From IMG/VR virus record IMGVR_UViG_3300045960_000093, positions 1 to 64,000 of that record: 64,000 nt of DNA. One strand, 5' to 3'. Position 1 is the stretch's first letter, and every line of letters begins with the position of its first letter. Under the pieces are notes generated by a model. It was not told the DNA's origin and did no database searches. It worked only from the letters and a program-made list of their open reading frames with translations. The DNA is from a virus. A program made the position numbers and the translations under genes. Of this stretch, positions 8,139 through 15,063 are shown piece by piece.

Positions 8139-8944
8139 GGACCTTGGAAGAGCTCGACTGGGCGCGGCAGAACAACCCTGCCGTGCTCGAGCACTACCTG
8201 GGTCAGGTCACCATCTTGGAGGACTTGAAGAAGTACCTCCGGTTCCTCGACGACAACGAGATCACCACCACCCTGACGACGGAGCTCAAGCGCCACAAGC
8301 GAAGAGAGAAAGGGATTCACCCGTCGTCGGCCTGCAAGAAGAACGTCTGCCTGCTCAAGCTGTACTACGAGTGCACGTTCGCCATCGAGCCGGCCAAGAA
8401 GTTCGACGCGCAGTCCCAGCTGACATGGGACATCGGCACCATGCTGCACGTCATGTTGCAGACGCACCTCAAGGCTATGTACGGGGAGCAGTTCCAGTAC
8501 GAGGTGCCGCTGCGTCGCGGGGCCATCAAGAGCAGCACCGATGGTCTCTTCTCCTTCACCAACTACCGCTTCATCCTGGAGATCAAATCCATCAAGGAGG
8601 GCGGCAACTTTGGGTGGGAGACCATTCAGGCGAAGCCCATGGAGGACAACGTCCGTCAGGCCCACTTCTACATGTGGCTGGCCAACGTCCCGATGGCGCT
8701 TCTGTTCTACATCAACAAGAACGGCAGCGAGTTCAAAGAGCACGCCGTCGTGTTCGATCCCGACACCTGGAGCGAGATCGAACGTGACGTATTGCAGCCC
8801 GTCGTCTCGACCGTCTACGAGAACGGGCCCATGGTGCCGGCCCGCCCGGGTTGGCACTGCAAGTGGTGTGACTTCGCGCACTCGTGCCCCGAGAGAGGAG
8901 GAAAGCAGGATGGCGACTCTGACTGGTCCGAAAAGAGGCCCTGA
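8117..8944 (+). CDS. RecB/Cas4-type PD-(D/E)XK exonuclease with Fe-S cysteines
   Basis: A 275-residue nuclease with the full RecB-family signature: H111, D142 ('TDGLF'), E155-x-K157 ('LEIKS') and Q181 to Y185 ('QAHFY'). Cysteines C73 or C78 near the N-terminus together with C248, C251 and C257 ('CKWCDFAHSC') follow the C...C-x2-C-x5-C pattern that holds a 4Fe-4S cluster in Cas4 and AddB. It likely resects or processes DNA ends for the RecA-like recombinase. There is no CRISPR array or other cas gene, so a phage recombination role fits better than adaptation. Start ATG 8117 follows AAGGAGTCAGGGAG; an upstream extension of the frame is out-of-frame translation of the previous gene. Confidence 0.85.
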   Translation: MQDTNVLRTLEELDWARQNNPAVLEHYLGQVTILEDLKKYLRFLDDNEITTTLTTELKRHKRREKGIHPSSACKKNVCLLKLYYECTFAIEPAKKFDAQSQLTWDIGTMLHVMLQTHLKAMYGEQFQYEVPLRRGAIKSSTDGLFSFTNYRFILEIKSIKEGGNFGWETIQAKPMEDNVRQAHFYMWLANVPMALLFYINKNGSEFKEHAVVFDPDTWSEIERDVLQPVVSTVYENGPMVPARPGWHCKWCDFAHSCPERGGKQDGDSDWSEKRP

Positions 8945-9725
8945 GGGTGGCCTCAGTACCGACATCGGCGAGATCGAAGCCATGGAGCGGTACAGCATCG
9001 TCAAGCGCGTCGAGGAGCGAATCGCTGCCTTCGGCATCACGGCGCCTGTCCGGCCCACCGTGTCCGAGGAGCAGGTCAGCTGGATACCGGGCTTGGAGGC
9101 AGGGAACTACTTCGACGGCCGGCTGCCGTCGGTAATTCGCCGGCTGTCTCTCGACCAGCTGTCCGAGCTGCTGGGCTTGATGTCTGGCTACTACGCCTAC
9201 CTGTCGTTCGTCACCAACCGGGCGGCGGCCGAGAGGTCGGAGGCGTTGCGCAAGAAGGAGTTCCTGTGGTCGTACATCCGAGACGCCGTCAAGCGCACGC
9301 CTGACGCCGCGACGGGGAAGCGGCCCACGGACCAGAGCGCGAGCGACGCTGTCCGCCACGACACCCGGTTCGTGATGGCCAGCGCCGCGTACGACGAAGC
9401 CAACTGCGTCTACGAGACGCTCAACGCCATGCTGAGGGTCACCGAGCAGGACATGAAGGTCATCTCCCGCGAGGTCACCATCCAGCAGATGAAGCTCTTC
9501 GACGGGTTCAAGGGAAGCAATCCGATGGTGGATGCTGCCCGGAGAGCCGCGCGCGAGGCGTACCAGGAGGAAGCCCATGGTGACATGGCCAGGGAATTCG
9601 CGAGGGACTTCAACCCTCGGCCCACCGCCGGGGGCTCCCACTATCCAGCTGGGGTCGAGACCGAGGGTGGCCCCGGTCCCGCACCTGCCCCGGTCGGCCG
9701 CCCGGCCATCACGCGCCGGCGCTGA
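8910..9725 (+). CDS. Hypothetical replication-region protein, 271 aa
   Basis: Unrecognised. The ATG at 8910 follows GAGAGGAGGAAA, a strong ribosome binding site, and overlaps the end of the nuclease gene by 35 bases. The protein is mostly alpha-helical by composition. Residues 70-180 contain 'LDQLSELLGLMSGYYAYLSF' and 'MLRVTEQDMKVISREVTIQQMK', and the last 60 residues are Pro/Gly-rich and disordered. Its place between nuclease and resolvase suggests a recombination accessory such as a mediator, but nothing in the sequence proves it. Confidence 0.65.
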   Translation: MATLTGPKRGPEGGLSTDIGEIEAMERYSIVKRVEERIAAFGITAPVRPTVSEEQVSWIPGLEAGNYFDGRLPSVIRRLSLDQLSELLGLMSGYYAYLSFVTNRAAAERSEALRKKEFLWSYIRDAVKRTPDAATGKRPTDQSASDAVRHDTRFVMASAAYDEANCVYETLNAMLRVTEQDMKVISREVTIQQMKLFDGFKGSNPMVDAARRAAREAYQEEAHGDMAREFARDFNPRPTAGGSHYPAGVETEGGPGPAPAPVGRPAITRRR

Positions 9726-10230
9726 GGTAGGGAGCTCCATCAAGCTGACGCTACCGCTGCCCCCCTCGACGAATCACATCTACACGAGGACTCGAGGGGG
9801 CGGTGTGTCGCTGACGCATGAGGCCAATCGGTTTCGGGAGAACGTCAAGGCGGCGGTTGTCCGGCAGCTCGTGCAGATCGCGAGCCTGCCGGTCGACCCA
9901 GAGACCGTCTACCGCGTCACTCTGCTGGCGTACTTCGACCAGCTCGAGAACCCGGGCTGGTTCAAGACCCTGACCAAGGGTCCGAGGAAGGGCGAAAGGG
10001 ACGCGAAGAGCCGGTATAAGGCTCTGGATATCGACAACCGAATTAAGTTTCTGCAGGACTGCGTGGTTCGGAGCGTCGGCATCCCGAATGACAGCCAGGT
10101 GTTCGAGAGCCGGCTGGTCAAGCTCGAAGATCCAGACAACCCTCGGGCCGAGGTCACCGTCGAGGTGAGGTCTCGGGACGACTACTTCCCGAAAGGAGGA
10201 CAGCATGGCCACCAAGCTACCGAACGTTGA
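9667..10230 (+). CDS. rusA-like: RusA-type Holliday junction resolvase
   Basis: The region from 9740 matches RusA: 'LTLPLPPSTNHIYTR' at the start, then 'KALDIDNRIKFLQDCV' and 'GIPNDSQVFESRLVKLED', which hold the conserved Asp residues used for metal-dependent cleavage of four-way junctions. The C-terminal beta strand 'AEVTVEV' is also typical. No ATG, GTG or TTG lies near the start of homology. The nearest conventional in-frame start is the GTG at 9667 inside the previous gene. A rare ATC at 9739 lies five bases after AGGGAG, so the exact start is unsettled. The stop overlaps the next gene by 26 bases. Confidence 0.85.
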   Translation: MAPVPHLPRSAARPSRAGAEVGSSIKLTLPLPPSTNHIYTRTRGGGVSLTHEANRFRENVKAAVVRQLVQIASLPVDPETVYRVTLLAYFDQLENPGWFKTLTKGPRKGERDAKSRYKALDIDNRIKFLQDCVVRSVGIPNDSQVFESRLVKLEDPDNPRAEVTVEVRSRDDYFPKGGQHGHQATER

Positions 10231-10540
10231 GGTCAACCTCGAGGCCCTCAACCACTCTGAGTTGGTGCTGCTGGCCAACTGGTGCATGTTGGGCGTGACG
10301 AGGGCCGACACGCGAGAAGCCATCATCCAGGCGTTGGAGACCATGACGCCGCTCAACACGGCGCCGGCGTTCTTCGACGAGGCGGACAGGATGAGCCGGT
10401 GGATTCAGTACCACTGGGACGTGTTCCGCATGCAGGTCGGCAAGCGCGTGTGCCCGAACTGCATGGAGTGCCGGGATTTGCAGAACCTGGACTGCTACCA
10501 GCACAACCGGCTCAACCTCGAGGGCGCCCGTCGTGGATGA
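10205..10540 (+). CDS. Small protein with SAP/HeH-like N-terminal motif and Cys cluster
   Basis: ATG 10205 follows GAAAGGAGGACAGC. Residues 10-45 ('LNHSELVLLANWCMLGVTR' followed by 'DTREAIIQAL') have the two-helix spacing of SAP or HeH nucleic-acid-binding motifs. The C-terminal end holds 'CPNCMEC' and a further Cys, a possible zinc site. 111 residues. A DNA-associated role is inferred from the motif-like pattern only. It overlaps the following gene by eight bases. Confidence 0.6.
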   Translation: MATKLPNVEVNLEALNHSELVLLANWCMLGVTRADTREAIIQALETMTPLNTAPAFFDEADRMSRWIQYHWDVFRMQVGKRVCPNCMECRDLQNLDCYQHNRLNLEGARRG

Positions 10541-11819
10541 GCTGATCCCCATCTGCTTGTATTGCAGCAAGCTGGTGCACTGCCCGCTCCTCTCCGACTC
10601 CGGAGGGAAGTGCGTGGAAGAAAGGCTCATCACGGCAGAGCGCTACCGTGAGTGCCCGGACTGGACTCCGATCCAGTACGCGAAGAAAAAGGTCAGAGAC
10701 AAGATGTACAACATCTCTGGGCTGGGGTATCTGCGATGCGCCCATTCGGAGTTCCCCGACCAGGAAACCAGCCTCACGCTAGACGAAGGAGCGCTGTATG
10801 CGATGATCATGGAACGAGAAAGGCCTGACTTCTACTCGATGCTCTACGAGGGCATCACGACAACGGAGCGCGACACGCAGCTTCGTTTCCAGACCGACGA
10901 GAACGGCCAGATCAAGGTCGTCGTAGGTCCGGACGGTACCGAGATTCCGCTGGTGCGGCCGAACTACGAGCTCATGGGGTACGCGATGGCCCCAGAGGGT
11001 CCGATCTGCGCCGGCCGCAACGTCATGTTCTCCAGCGTCAACGAAATCATCGAGCACATTCTGAAGACCGAGGTGGCGGCCGGTCTTGTCATCAAAGCCA
11101 AGAAACCAAAGGCGGAAACGCCCCAACCCGAGGAAAGGGAGACCGTAGATATGCCTCCAGCCAAAGGAACCCCAGTTCAGACCCGTGTTGTCACCAACCG
11201 TCCCGGCCCGAGCGTCGCCCCGACGCCCGGCAACGTCCGTCCGCCGGCGCAAGCCGCGGCTCCGGGCCCGCGTCGGGCCAACCCGAAGCCCCCGGCCGGC
11301 GCTCCCGCGCAAGCCGCGGCTCCGGCGCCGGCGTCGTTGCCCAAGCCCAAGCCGGTGCAGACCAGCGGCCCCGCGGTCGGTGGTCGGGTGTCGAATCCCG
11401 TTCGGCGTCCGGGGCCGCAGCCCCAGCCGCAGGTGCAGGAGCAGCAGGCTCCCGAAGAGGTCGCGGCGCAGTCGGCGATCGACCTCGAGGGCCTGGCCGT
11501 CATGACGGCGAACGTCATGGAGGCCAAGACGGCGGCGCAGATCGAGGCGCTCCGCGGCGAGCTCCTGGGCGCCATCGACCACGCCAAGAGCCAGCTGGCT
11601 GACATGCTGGCCATCGCGTTCGACATGGCGGTGCAGACCAACGGCACCTACCAGTACGCGCAGATGGACGACAAGAACAACTACGTGGTCGACGACCAGG
11701 GCAACCCCGTCATGGTGTCGCTGCCGCAGATCAGCCGCAAGAAGGGCCGTCTGCTCAGCTTCGCCGACCAGTCGGCCTACACGGCGCCCGACGAGGAAGG
11801 CCAAGCCCAGGGGGAATAG
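10533..11819 (+). CDS. Hypothetical protein with N-terminal Cys cluster and Pro/Ala-rich linker, 428 aa
   Basis: Residues 1-60 have C8, C11, C17 and C27 ('CLYC', 'HCPLL', 'KCVEE'), a likely zinc site. Residues 60-205 form an unrecognised globular part. Residues 206-310 are a long Pro/Ala linker ('APGPRRANPKPPAGAPAQ'). Residues 320-428 form a second folded part beginning 'AIDLEGLAVMTANVMEAKT', helical and then beta. An in-frame ATG at 11151 lies nine bases after AGGAAAGGGAG, exactly at the start of the linker, so a shorter 222-residue product from the same frame is plausible. The architecture of two domains joined by a flexible tether suggests a bridging protein; function unknown. Confidence 0.65.
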   Translation: MDELIPICLYCSKLVHCPLLSDSGGKCVEERLITAERYRECPDWTPIQYAKKKVRDKMYNISGLGYLRCAHSEFPDQETSLTLDEGALYAMIMERERPDFYSMLYEGITTTERDTQLRFQTDENGQIKVVVGPDGTEIPLVRPNYELMGYAMAPEGPICAGRNVMFSSVNEIIEHILKTEVAAGLVIKAKKPKAETPQPEERETVDMPPAKGTPVQTRVVTNRPGPSVAPTPGNVRPPAQAAAPGPRRANPKPPAGAPAQAAAPAPASLPKPKPVQTSGPAVGGRVSNPVRRPGPQPQPQVQEQQAPEEVAAQSAIDLEGLAVMTANVMEAKTAAQIEALRGELLGAIDHAKSQLADMLAIAFDMAVQTNGTYQYAQMDDKNNYVVDDQGNPVMVSLPQISRKKGRLLSFADQSAYTAPDEEGQAQGE

Positions 11820-11863
11820 CCCCTGCCCCGAACCACGGGGCCCCTGACACCGACGGCATCGTC

Positions 11864-12001
11864 GTGAGGTCAGAAGAGCTGTCCTCCATGCCGATGGAGC
11901 AGCTCCAAGCCCTCGCCGACGCCGTAGGCGTTGGGTACCTGGGCCTCGACGAAGAGGCCCTGAGGGCGAAGCTGGTTCTCGAAGGAGAGCCTGTTGTTTG
12001 A
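11864..12001 (+). CDS. Small HeH/SAP-like ORF or -1 frameshift extension of the preceding gene
   Basis: A frame encoding about 45 residues ('MEQLQALADAVGVGYLGLD' and 'EEALRAKLVLEG') that resembles a HeH/SAP two-helix motif. The GTG at 11864 lacks a ribosome binding site; ATG 11888 and ATG 11894 are alternatives. The frame is open upstream into the end of the preceding gene, and a run of five G (11810-11814) sits just before that gene's stop, so the segment could also be reached by a -1 slip. It ends four bases before a terminator hairpin. Coding is likely from composition, but the mode of expression is unclear. Confidence 0.4.
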   Translation: MRSEELSSMPMEQLQALADAVGVGYLGLDEEALRAKLVLEGEPVV

Positions 12002-12004
12002 CAC

Positions 12005-12044
12005 AAGCCCCCGCCTGGGTTCGCCTGGGCGGGGGCTTTCGTTT
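12005..12044 (+). terminator. Rho-independent terminator
   Basis: A perfect 11-bp stem (12005-12015 with 12028-12038, AAGCCCCCGCC paired to GGCGGGGGCTT) with a 12-base loop, followed by TCGTTT. It lies right after the small HeH-like frame and before the next start, so it would attenuate rightward transcription into the last two genes of this arm. Confidence 0.8.
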
Positions 12045-12053
12045 GGAGCGCCC

Positions 12054-12404
12054 ATGAGCACAAGACCACCGCTGCGGGGACCGAAAGGGCCCGACAACAT
12101 GCCGGAGGAGAGCACCGTCACTGGGGTTCAAGAACGGCGACAACCCGACAACGCACAGCAGCGCGGCGTTCTGGACGCCGTGCTCCAGGAGCGAGAGTAC
12201 CAGCGGCAGCGCTGGCACTCCGACCAGCACCACCAGCAGTCCGACTGGCTGGCCATCATGACGGTCTGGTTGGGCAAGATCGCCTCCGAGGCGCCGCCGT
12301 ACCGCGACCCCAGCAACCCCGAGGCCGCCAAGGCTTTCAAGAAACGCATCACGCAGCTCACCGCCATCGGGCTCGCCGCCCTCGAGGCCATGGAGGAGTC
12401 ATGA
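12054..12404 (+). CDS. Hypothetical small protein, 116 aa
   Basis: ATG 12054 lies nine bases after the terminator T-run; GGAG at 12046-12049 may serve as the ribosome binding site. The core 'VLQEREYQRQRWHSDQHH' followed by 'DWLAIMTVWLGKIASEAP' and 'ITQLTAIGLAALEAME' follows the layout of a widespread small phage family with an 'ERxxQ..rW' helix and a C-terminal helix, sometimes compared with MazG-like all-alpha pyrophosphohydrolases. The acidic catalytic pattern is not clearly present, so no enzyme activity is claimed. It overlaps the next gene by four bases (ATGA). Confidence 0.6.
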   Translation: MSTRPPLRGPKGPDNMPEESTVTGVQERRQPDNAQQRGVLDAVLQEREYQRQRWHSDQHHQQSDWLAIMTVWLGKIASEAPPYRDPSNPEAAKAFKKRITQLTAIGLAALEAMEES

Positions 12405-12739
12405 AGCGTGGCACCTACATGCTCAAGCCCGAGAGGATAAAGCTCGGCAAGCTGGTGAAGACGTACCTGTACCTGCGTGGTGGCACGAAGGACGAGACGG
12501 CCTTCTACCAGTACAAGATCAAGACCAAAGCCGGAGAGCTTCTGGTGTCGACCAACGATGACACCGGTGCGGTCTTCTGTCGGTTCTCCGATCCTACGGC
12601 CGCAAAGAACACCCTGAATGGGTATGGAGCTCTCCAGAGGCTCAACCCCTACTCGGGAAAGTGGAACTTCCACTGGAGCCGCATGGACGCCGAAGAAGCC
12701 TTCCAGCAGTTCAAGTACGAGCTCGACAGAGTGCTGTGA
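12401..12739 (+). CDS. Hypothetical small protein, 112 aa
   Basis: Last rightward gene of the arm. Basic, aromatic-rich and predicted beta plus alpha ('KTYLYLRGGTKDETAFYQYK', then 'KAGELLVSTNDDTGAVFCRF'). No recognisable domain. The start overlaps the upstream stop (ATGA), showing translational coupling. It is followed within ten bases by a strong terminator. Confidence 0.6.
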   Translation: MKRGTYMLKPERIKLGKLVKTYLYLRGGTKDETAFYQYKIKTKAGELLVSTNDDTGAVFCRFSDPTAAKNTLNGYGALQRLNPYSGKWNFHWSRMDAEEAFQQFKYELDRVL

Positions 12740-12745
12740 GGAACC

Positions 12746-12775
12746 GGGGGCGGGCAGCCGCCCCCATTCCTTTTT
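12746..12775 (+). terminator. Rho-independent terminator at the convergence point
   Basis: An 8-bp GC stem (12746-12753 with 12758-12765, GGGGGCGG and CCGCCCCC), loop GCAG, followed by ATTCCTTTTT. It ends rightward transcription seven bases after the last rightward stop. The leftward operon ends at 12780, so the two transcription units meet here. In the leftward direction the hairpin has no U-tract and is a weaker candidate. Confidence 0.85.
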
Positions 12776-12779
12776 AGCC

Positions 12780-13241
12780 TTATTTTGTGCCCAGGTAGAA
12801 GCCCAAGCCAACGGCGCCGGCGACCACCCCGGCGGCGCCCACGATGTAGGGCCAGATGGTGCCGCCTTCGCACTCGACCAGCTTCTTCTCGCAGGTGTTG
12901 AGGCTACCCTCGAGCCGCAGGCACCGATCGGCCAGGATCTTCTTGTCGGCCTGGAGGGCCACGATGATGGTGTCCTTCGCGTCCAGCGCCCTTTTTAGCC
13001 CTGCCGCGACCTCGGTGAGGTCTTGGACGTCGGCCCTCAGCTTGACGAGCTCTGCGTCGAACTGGGCGAGCTGGAGGTACTCGTCCAGCAGGTAGTAGCG
13101 GGCCCGCCCCACGCCCTGAACCTGCCCGTCGTGGCCGGGCGGCATAAGCTGGAAGGCCACCACGGTCTGCGCCTGAGCGGGCCGCGGGTCCGTCATCATC
13201 AGAACGAAGAAGGCCAGAGCCCACGTTCGGTTGGACAGCAT
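12780..13241 (-). CDS. Secreted coiled-coil protein with C-terminal membrane segment, possible lysis factor
   Basis: 153 residues from ATG 13241, which follows GAGGAAGTAGG. A signal peptide-like N-terminus ('TWALAFFVLMM', cleavage likely after 'AQA' near residue 24) is followed by a heptad-rich region ('LAQFDAELVKLRADVQDL', 'LQADKKILADRCLRLEGSL'). At the C-terminus lies a Gly/Ala membrane segment ('YIVGAAGVVAGAVGLGFYLG'). Cys residues near 'NTCEKKLVEC' could form a disulfide outside the cytoplasm. As the last gene of the late operon, next to two other envelope proteins, it may be spanin-like. No lipobox is seen, so the spanin role is inference only. Confidence 0.6.
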   Translation of the reverse strand: MLSNRTWALAFFVLMMTDPRPAQAQTVVAFQLMPPGHDGQVQGVGRARYYLLDEYLQLAQFDAELVKLRADVQDLTEVAAGLKRALDAKDTIIVALQADKKILADRCLRLEGSLNTCEKKLVECEGGTIWPYIVGAAGVVAGAVGLGFYLGTK

Positions 13242-13242
13242 C

Positions 13243-13659
13243 CTACTTCCTCGCGTCGACGACGATCTGGTCCCAGGACGTGATGCTGGAGAGCTCCTTG
13301 ACGTGCTCCTCGTGGGCGACCCGGCGGGCGTCCATCTCGTTCTGGAGCTCGGTGACACGGGCCATGGCGTCTCGGATGACCTCTTCGGCATCCTTCCGCT
13401 GGGCGTCGTTGTCGGCGAGCTTCGCGTTCTCGTGCGCCTGCCGTTCAGCCTCGAGCTGCTCCCGGAGCTTCCGGGCGGTCTCAGCCGCGGCGCGCTTGGT
13501 GAGCACCATCTTGATGCCCAGGATGGCGAGGATCAGAACGAAGATGCCGATGAAGAACGCCGCGACCGGCAGAGAGGACTTCTCCTCTGTGCCGGCCGCG
13601 GAGTCCAACAGCTTCTGCAGGCCGGTCTTTTCGGCCGGCTTGGGGTCTTGGTCCGGCAT
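13243..13659 (-). CDS. Membrane-anchored coiled-coil protein, inner-membrane spanin-like
   Basis: 138 residues from ATG 13659. A cytoplasmic-type stretch of 30 residues is followed by one strong membrane segment ('VAAFFIGIFVLILAILGIKM', residues 33-53). A long charged coiled coil comes next ('AAAETARKLREQLEAERQAH' to 'NEMDARRVAHEEHVKEL'). The layout of one N-terminal anchor and a periplasmic coiled coil resembles Rz-type inner-membrane spanins. It neighbours a secreted coiled-coil protein and a multi-pass protein at the end of the late operon, which fits a lysis cassette, though no sequence identity proves it. Confidence 0.6.
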   Translation of the reverse strand: MPDQDPKPAEKTGLQKLLDSAAGTEEKSSLPVAAFFIGIFVLILAILGIKMVLTKRAAAETARKLREQLEAERQAHENAKLADNDAQRKDAEEVIRDAMARVTELQNEMDARRVAHEEHVKELSSITSWDQIVVDARK

Positions 13660-13660
13660 G

Positions 13661-14224
13661 CTACTTCGCCGGGGCCGGCGCCGGGGGTACGGGCTTCTTC
13701 TGGACCAGCGCGACGATGACATCGAAGAGCTCGTGGATCGAGATGGCCAACGGTCCCGAGATGCCGAGCATGATGGCGCTCATCCAGTCCTCGCCGGCGG
13801 CGAAGTGCGATAGCAGCGTCACGCCGATACCGAGCACCAGGGTCGACAGTCTCAGCACCAGCTTGCCTTTCGCGCCCTTCCAGAACTCGCTCGTGAACTT
13901 CAGGCAACTGAGCAAGATCTTGAAGATGGCGGCCAGCAGACCCATGAGGGCCAGCCGAGCGGCCAGCTTGTCGCCGGCGCCCTTGGCGGCCTTGAGGACC
14001 TTGAAGGCCTCCGCGACGCCCTTGGCATCTGTCACGACGTCGTTGACGGTGATCTTGTCGCCTTCGACTTTGACGACGTCGGGGACCGCGGCCGGCTCGA
14101 CCGCCGGCGCCGCAGGCTGCTCGACGGCGGCCGTGGCTGGAACGGGGACCGGGGTTGCGGGGGCCTGCGCCAGCGCAATCGCGGCCCAGAGCAGAAAGGG
14201 AAGCGACAGCAGGGTCTTCTTCAT
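13661..14224 (-). CDS. Secreted or membrane protein with signal peptide and hydrophobic segments, possible holin
   Basis: 187 residues. ATG 14224 follows TAGGAGAG. A clear signal peptide (MKK, then 'LLSLPFLLWAAIALA') leads into a Pro/Ala-rich linker (residues 20-48). The C-terminal half has three hydrophobic stretches ('LALMGLLAAIFKILLSCL', 'LVLRLSTLVLGIGVTLLSHF', 'AIMLGISGPLAISIHELF'), and the tail is Pro/Ala-rich. Small multi-pass proteins at the end of late operons are often holins, but a cleaved signal peptide and linker are unusual for that class, so the call is tentative. Confidence 0.55.
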   Translation of the reverse strand: MKKTLLSLPFLLWAAIALAQAPATPVPVPATAAVEQPAAPAVEPAAVPDVVKVEGDKITVNDVVTDAKGVAEAFKVLKAAKGAGDKLAARLALMGLLAAIFKILLSCLKFTSEFWKGAKGKLVLRLSTLVLGIGVTLLSHFAAGEDWMSAIMLGISGPLAISIHELFDVIVALVQKKPVPPAPAPAK

Positions 14225-14233
14225 GGTTCTCTC

Positions 14234-14665
14234 CTAGGCCTCGGAGGCCTTCGCGGTTTCAGGCAACGGAGGCGTGGTGGGGCCGCGGCGCATGCCGGGA
14301 ACCGGCCCTTTGCGCTTCGCCGGCGTCGGTGGCACCGGAGGGGCGCTCTCCGAAGGGACCCCGTTGCCGGCCGGCGGCACGATGTCCTCTTCGAACTTCG
14401 AGGACGCCAGGTAGTCCAAGAGGCCGGTAGCCCGGCCCTGGATGTCGGCCGCCTGGAGCTCGAGCGAACGCAGACGGGCCTCGGCCTGTCGGATCTGGTC
14501 CCGCATCTGGCTGACGTCCTGCTGGACCTGATTGAGGCGCTGCGACTCTTGGCGGTACTTGGTCGCGATCCTCAGCTCTTCCTTCGACAGGCTCTTGGGG
14601 TCGCTCTCGGAGGTCTTCAGGACGTTTTGGATGTAGTTCTGGACTTGCTGTTGGTCGATCGGCAT
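14234..14665 (-). CDS. Coiled-coil protein, hypothetical
   Basis: 143 residues from ATG 14665, preceded by GGGAGA. Residues 20-85 form a coiled coil ('LNQVQQDVSQMRDQIRQAEA' onward), and residues 95-143 are Pro-rich and disordered. No signal peptide. It sits between the fibre accessory gene and the envelope trio and could be a virion or assembly scaffold; function unknown. Confidence 0.6.
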   Translation of the reverse strand: MPIDQQQVQNYIQNVLKTSESDPKSLSKEELRIATKYRQESQRLNQVQQDVSQMRDQIRQAEARLRSLELQAADIQGRATGLLDYLASSKFEEDIVPPAGNGVPSESAPPVPPTPAKRKGPVPGMRRGPTTPPLPETAKASEA

Positions 14666-14703
14666 GTGGTCTCCCGTGGTTATGGCCTTGGTCGGTCTCT
14701 ATC

Positions 14704-15051
14704 TCATTCGATGGTGCCTGACAAGATTCCCTTGGCGATCAGGTACTCGTACAGCACGCGCGCCGCGCCGGCGTAGATGGTCTCTTCCGCCTCAGGGAGC
14801 TCGGCCACCAGGTCGTCGTAGTCGGTCGTCGCCGGACCAGGCTCGGCCGGCTTGTTCTCGATGCAGACCGACGGCTCCAGCGACGCCTTGCCGCGAACCC
14901 ACGATCCGTCGACCACGTCACCGTACTCCAGGCGAACCTGAACGACCTTTGCGTGCAGGTCGATGCTGAAGCCCGTGATCTTGGCCCGAGGGTACGTCTC
15001 ACCCGGGTCCGAGCTACCCGGGTCGTAGGGAGTGGTCAAAAGAATCGGCAT
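14704..15051 (-). CDS. Fibre-accessory protein, paralogue B of a duplicated pair
   Basis: 115 residues from ATG 15051, preceded by TAGGAGA. Its N-terminus ('LLTTPYDPGSSDPGETY', later 'GSWVRG') matches the protein encoded at 19034-19363 ('LTTPIDPGSMDPGQTY', 'GSWRRG'). Both lie directly downstream of a giant fibre gene. The repeated fibre+small-protein order suggests a cognate partner such as a fibre assembly chaperone or tip protein. The C-terminal half ('YDDLVAELPEAEETIYAGAA') differs from its paralogue, as expected for partners of divergent fibres. Confidence 0.7.
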   Translation of the reverse strand: MPILLTTPYDPGSSDPGETYPRAKITGFSIDLHAKVVQVRLEYGDVVDGSWVRGKASLEPSVCIENKPAEPGPATTDYDDLVAELPEAEETIYAGAARVLYEYLIAKGILSGTIE

Positions 15052-15063
15052 CTCAGTCTCCTA

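Noticed and set aside
8117-8944. Cas4-like protein as sign of a CRISPR-Cas system
   Set aside because: No repeat-spacer array and no other cas gene in the window; context is phage recombination.
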